NCBI RefSeq assembly: GCF_000716445.1
Contig: NZ_JNWK01000087.1
Coordinates: 1-21,513 of the forward strand
DNA from: Streptomyces wedmorensis
GTDB taxonomy: Bacteria; Actinomycetota; Actinomycetes; Streptomycetales; Streptomycetaceae
DNA: 21,513 bases
Direction of reading: 5' to 3'
Positions 15,444 to 21,513 of the stretch are shown one piece after another (within the stretch, counting starts at the first letter, position 1; each line of letters opens with the position of its first letter). A model generated the notes under the pieces. The model saw nothing but the letters and a program-made list of their open reading frames with translations, searched no databases and was not told the DNA's origin. Both the position numbers and the translations under genes were made by a program.

Positions 15444-16093
15444 GCCTGGATCTCCGCTTCGTGCGCGATGGCGTTGATCGCGGCGGCCGTCATGGCGCTG
15501 CCGCCGCGCCGGCCCCGTACGACGAGGTAGTCGAGGCCGAGGTCGTTCTCGGCGAGCGCGTCCTTGGACTCGGCGGCGCCGATGAAGCCGACCGGTATGC
15601 CGAGGACGGCGGCGGGCCTGCCCGCGCCCTTCGCGACCATCTCCAGGAGGTGGAAGAGGGCGGTCGGCGCGTTGCCGATGGCGACGACGGAGCCTTCGAG
15701 GCGGTCCCGCCAGAGTTCGAGGGCGGCGGCGGAGCGGGTGGTGCCGAGTTCGGCGGCCAGGGCGGGCACGGCCGGGTCGGACAGCGCGCAGAGCACCTCG
15801 TTGTCGGCGGGCAGCCGCTTGCGGGTGACGCCGCTCGCGACCATCTGCGCGTCGCAGAGGATCGGGGCGCCGGCCTGGAGGGCCGCGCGGGCGCGGGAGA
15901 CGACCTGCGGCGAGTAGGCGATATCGCGTACGAGGTCGGTCATGCCGCAGGCGTGGATCATCCGGACCGCCACCTGGGCGACGTCGGCGGGCAGGCCCGC
16001 CAGATCCGCCTCGGCGCGGATCGTGGCAAAGGACCGGCGGTAGATCTCCGCCCCGTCCTTCTCGTAGTCGAACATCGTGTTGCTCTCGCTCAT
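15440..16093 (-). CDS. cobH: Precorrin-8X methylmutase
   Basis: A 217-aa enzyme that moves the C11 methyl group of precorrin-8X to C12, giving hydrogenobyrinic acid. The active-site region [11 protein letters not shown] has the conserved catalytic His at residue 47. [14 protein letters not shown] and the C-terminal [13 protein letters not shown] block are typical CobH/CbiC motifs. Length is normal. The frame is open a long way upstream across cobG, but the ATG at 16093 starts at family homology and overlaps the cobG stop by 4 bp. Its stop also overlaps the cobIJ start by 4 bp. The order is cobG-cobH-cobIJ, all translationally coupled. Confidence 0.95.
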   Translation of the reverse strand: MSESNTMFDYEKDGAEIYRRSFATIRAEADLAGLPADVAQVAVRMIHACGMTDLVRDIAYSPQVVSRARAALQAGAPILCDAQMVASGVTRKRLPADNEVLCALSDPAVPALAAELGTTRSAAALELWRDRLEGSVVAIGNAPTALFHLLEMVAKGAGRPAAVLGIPVGFIGAAESKDALAENDLGLDYLVVRGRRGGSAMTAAAINAIAHEAEIQA

Positions 16094-17358
16094 CTCGTCG
16101 GATACGTGCGGGCGGTGGCGACCGCTTCGGTCAGGGAGGTACGGGGCGTGGCGCGGCCGTCCACCAGGTAGCCGTCGTCGCCGGTGGCGAGGACCTCGAC
16201 CCAGTCGCCGTACGGGTGCCCGCAGCGGCGCGCGCACCCGGAGAAGTGCACGGGCAGCGGGCCCGCGGGCGCGGCGAGGGCGTCCGCCCGTACGTCGGCC
16301 AGGGACTTGGCGCAGCCGGGCCGCCCGGTGCACGCGGTCACCCCGGCGCCGGGCGCGTCGGAGCGGGTGATGAGCCCGCACGCGTCCAGGGCCCGCAGGC
16401 GGTCCGCGGTGGTGGCGTCGGTGTGGGGCGTGGCGGGTTCGGTGGGCGCGGCCGTCGCGACGGCGCCGCGCCAGGGCGTCAGCCGGATCTCGCCGGCGGG
16501 CAGCAGGGCCCGCAGCTGGGCGGCGGTCAGCCGGCCGAGGGGTGCGAGGACGTAGACCGCGCCGTCGCGGAGCGCTCCGGGCGCGGGCGGCGGGGACGAG
16601 GGCAGCGGCGGTACGGGCACGGGTTCGGCCGCGACGCCCGCGCGGGCCAGGGCGCCGGCCAGGTCCGGGGAGTGCCCGGCGGGCAGTTCGCGGGGGCGCC
16701 AGGCTCCGTTGCCGGCCGTGTCGGCGGCGTCGAGGAACGCGAGTGCGGCGGCGAGTGCGGCGCGTACGGCGTCGGCGGCGGCGAGCCGGAAGACCTGCCG
16801 CTCGGGGCCGCCGTCGAGCCACAGAGTGACGTACTCGTCCTCGGCTGCGACCAAGGTCACATCCCCGCCGAGTCCGGTGACGTCTCCGCGCCCGTCGTCC
16901 AGGACGAACAGGAACCGTCCGGAAAGGGACGCGGCCCGGGGCGCGGCGCACAAGGCGGCGTCGAGCCCCCGCGCCCACAACTGCACGTCCGCGTGGCCGA
17001 GTCCGTCGAGGCCCGCGGTCGGCGAGGCCACGATGTTGCGGACGCGTTCGTGAGTGGGGGAGGGCAGCAGGCCCGCGTCGGCGAGCAGCTCCGCGAGCGC
17101 GGCCCCGCAGTCGTCCGCGAGGCCCCGGAGCTCCGCGTTGCCGCGCGAGGTGATGCTGATCCGTCCGTCGCCGAGGGTCTCCGCCGCCCGCGCCAGGATC
17201 TCGACCTGATGAGACGTCAAGCGCCCTGCGGGCAGGCGGAGTCGGGCCAGCCGGCCGTCGTCGGCCGAGTGCAGGCGCAGCGCCCCGGGGCAGGCGTCGC
17301 CACGGTCCCGTATGCGAGGTTCGCCCGGTTCGGCAGCCGGGGGTGGGGTGGGCGGCAT
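16090..17358 (-). CDS. cobG: Precorrin-3B synthase
   Basis: A 422-aa iron-sulphur monooxygenase related to sulfite/nitrite reductases. It uses O2 to hydroxylate precorrin-3A at C20 with lactone formation, giving precorrin-3B, and so marks the oxygen-dependent pathway. Two half-domains of the reductase fold are visible. The [10 protein letters not shown] segment (71-80) is family-typical. The [4Fe-4S] cysteines are C343 and C349 in CTGRPGC and C375 and C379 in GCARRCG. The start is uncertain: ATGs at 17358 and 17370 are both in frame without an SD. The former is preferred because TATGCT lies exactly 7 nt upstream, a leaderless layout like cobL. First gene of the cobG-cobH-cobIJ operon. Confidence 0.93.
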   Translation of the reverse strand: MPPTPPPAAEPGEPRIRDRGDACPGALRLHSADDGRLARLRLPAGRLTSHQVEILARAAETLGDGRISITSRGNAELRGLADDCGAALAELLADAGLLPSPTHERVRNIVASPTAGLDGLGHADVQLWARGLDAALCAAPRAASLSGRFLFVLDDGRGDVTGLGGDVTLVAAEDEYVTLWLDGGPERQVFRLAAADAVRAALAAALAFLDAADTAGNGAWRPRELPAGHSPDLAGALARAGVAAEPVPVPPLPSSPPPAPGALRDGAVYVLAPLGRLTAAQLRALLPAGEIRLTPWRGAVATAAPTEPATPHTDATTADRLRALDACGLITRSDAPGAGVTACTGRPGCAKSLADVRADALAAPAGPLPVHFSGCARRCGHPYGDWVEVLATGDDGYLVDGRATPRTSLTEAVATARTYPTR

Positions 17359-17365
17359 GGCGGCG

Positions 17366-17371
17366 AGCATA
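17366..17371 (-). promoter_or_regulatory. -10 box for leaderless cobG
   Basis: On the minus strand this reads TATGCT, matching TAnnnT, exactly 7 nt before the ATG at 17358. It overlaps the alternative ATG at 17370, so if this promoter is real the longer form cannot be made from it. No clear -35 box is seen. Confidence 0.45.
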
Positions 17372-17448
17372 CCCACGGGCCACCGGCCGACCACCGGGTG
17401 TGATCCGGCCGACTCCCCGGCACGCTCCGCCCCGCCGACCTCACGATC

Positions 17449-17454
17449 TACTAT
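17449..17454 (+). promoter_or_regulatory. -10 box upstream of the cobalamin riboswitch
   Basis: TACTAT fits TAnnnT and shares its first and last two bases with the TATAAT consensus. It lies about 7 nt before the first base of the riboswitch. It would start transcription near 17461, giving a leader of about 160 nt before cobN. A -35 element is not recognisable. Confidence 0.5.
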
Positions 17455-17460
17455 GCACAC

Positions 17461-17575
17461 GGCATGGGGTCGCAGGACCCCGGGGAGGAAGCCCGGTGAG
17501 AATCCGGCGCGGTCCCGCCACTGTGAACCCGTACCAGCGATGGCACGGGTGAGTCAGGAACTCCCGCCATCCACA
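17461..17575 (+). promoter_or_regulatory. Cobalamin (B12) riboswitch aptamer
   Basis: The leader of cobN has the conserved core of an adenosylcobalamin-type riboswitch. A hairpin pairs GGGGTC (17466-17471) with GACCCC (17476-17481). It is followed by the core blocks CCGGTGAGAATCCGG and GGTCCCGCCACTGTGA, and then the B12 box GAGTCAGGAACTCCCGCC (17551-17568). The CCCGTACC/GGCACGGG segment between them forms a further hairpin. Cobalamin binding would reduce cobN expression. The outer ends are approximate. It is the only such element I can find in the window. Confidence 0.93.
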
Positions 17576-17583
17576 CGACCACC

Positions 17584-17609
17584 CGGGGCGCGGACAACCC
17601 CGAGGAAGG
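17584..17609 (+). promoter_or_regulatory. Hairpin plus SD, likely riboswitch expression platform
   Basis: CGGGG (17584-17588) can pair with CCCCG (17598-17602) around a 9-nt loop. The last paired base is the first base of the SD GAGGAAGG (17602-17609). The SD lies 12 nt before the cobN ATG, longer than usual. The arrangement favours translational control over termination, since no T-run follows. Confidence 0.5.
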
Positions 17610-17621
17610 CCTGAGCTCGCC

Positions 17622-21239
<3,618 letters not shown>

Positions 21240-21256
21240 CCCACCCCCGACCCCGC

Positions 21257-21420
21257 GGGGCCCCCGCCAGTGGGGCCCCTGCCAGTGGGGGCCCCTGCCC
21301 GTGCGGGCCCCTGCCCGTGCGGGCCTGCGCCCGTGCGGGCCTGCGCCCCAGGTCCGTGGGGCCCCCGCCAGTGGGGCCCCTGCCCGCCGCCGTGCGGGCC
21401 TCCGCCCGCTGCCATGTGGG
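21257..21420. repeat. Degenerate GGGGCCCCTGCC repeat array after cobN
   Basis: About nine to ten imperfect units of 15-22 bp follow each other, for example at 21257-21271, 21272-21286, 21287-21304, 21305-21320 and 21321-21336. The core is GGGGCCCCTGCCnGTG. Each unit is self-complementary at GGGGCCCC, so the array can form many hairpins. It starts 18 bp past the cobN stop. No plausible gene is seen in it. Confidence 0.75.
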
Positions 21421-21439
21421 CTGCCATGCCGCACCTCCG

Positions 21440-21504
21440 TGTGGGCAATCGTCCCGCTGGGGCGGGACGGGTGGGCACACGGGACGGCGCCCCTTGGCGG
21501 CGCC
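21440..21504. repeat. Hairpin element near window end, possible dispersed repeat
   Basis: Two strong inverted repeats stand side by side. CGTCCCGC (21450-21457) pairs with GCGGGACG (21462-21469) around TGGG. GGCGCC (21486-21491) pairs with GGCGCC (21499-21504) around a 7-nt loop. GTGGGCA flanks the first hairpin as direct repeats (21441-21447, 21471-21477). It resembles from memory a repeat common between Streptomyces genes. It may also serve as the cobN terminator. Confidence 0.5.
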
Positions 21505-21513
21505 TCCGCCCCC

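Noticed and set aside
21413..21513. Start of a plus-strand gene at the right edge
   Set aside because: The frame is open from an ATG at 21413, but the DNA is made of hairpins and repeats with no SD and no recognisable protein character.

Overview
The window looks like a chromosomal segment of a Streptomyces or close relative. GC is very high, almost every third codon position is G or C, GTG starts are common, several genes lack a Shine-Dalgarno (SD) sequence but carry a TAnnnT -10 box just before the start codon, and the protein families are typical of streptomycetes. This assignment is inferred from style and gene content, not from a database match.

Layout. (1) 1-219 is C-rich low-complexity DNA with a 27-bp direct repeat. 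(2) 220-2051 is a DrrA/DrrB-type ABC efflux pair. (3) 2071-4789, minus strand, holds a VOC (glyoxalase-fold) protein overlapping a four-helix membrane protein, then an FMN reductase and its partner luciferase-like monooxygenase. (4) 4901-5044 encodes a 47-aa one-helix membrane protein. (5) 5088-17358 is a corrin-ring gene region mixed with other genes: cobL-cobM (+), a 24-aa gene resembling ribosomal protein bL37 (-), a conserved hypothetical (+), a GNAT acetyltransferase (-), cbiD (-) back to back with cobK (+), a secreted PA14/fibronectin-III protein (-), a secreted serine hydrolase (+), and the overlapping operon cobG-cobH-cobIJ (-). (6) 17449-21239 is a promoter, a cobalamin riboswitch and cobN (+). 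(7) 21240-21513 is a GC-rich array of about 16-bp repeats ending in two strong hairpins.

How the genes work together. CobIJ, CobG, CobM, CbiD, CobK, CobL and CobH cover the steps from precorrin-2 to hydrogenobyrinic acid. CobN is the large subunit of the chelatase that inserts cobalt into the a,c-diamide. CobG and CobN mark the oxygen-dependent, late-cobalt route, yet the C1 methyltransferase is CbiD, the anaerobic-type enzyme, and no CobF is visible. The partner chelatase subunits and the amidation, adenosylation and nucleotide-loop genes are not in the window.

I found no clearly new defence or mobile system. The most interesting points are the 24-aa bL37-like gene missed by ordinary ORF length cut-offs; a 12-bp cbiD/cobK gap in which both ribosome binding sites are packed on opposite strands; repeated leaderless-start signatures at cob genes; the riboswitch expression platform; a 15-bp tandem repeat in the cobL tail; and the repeat array after cobN.
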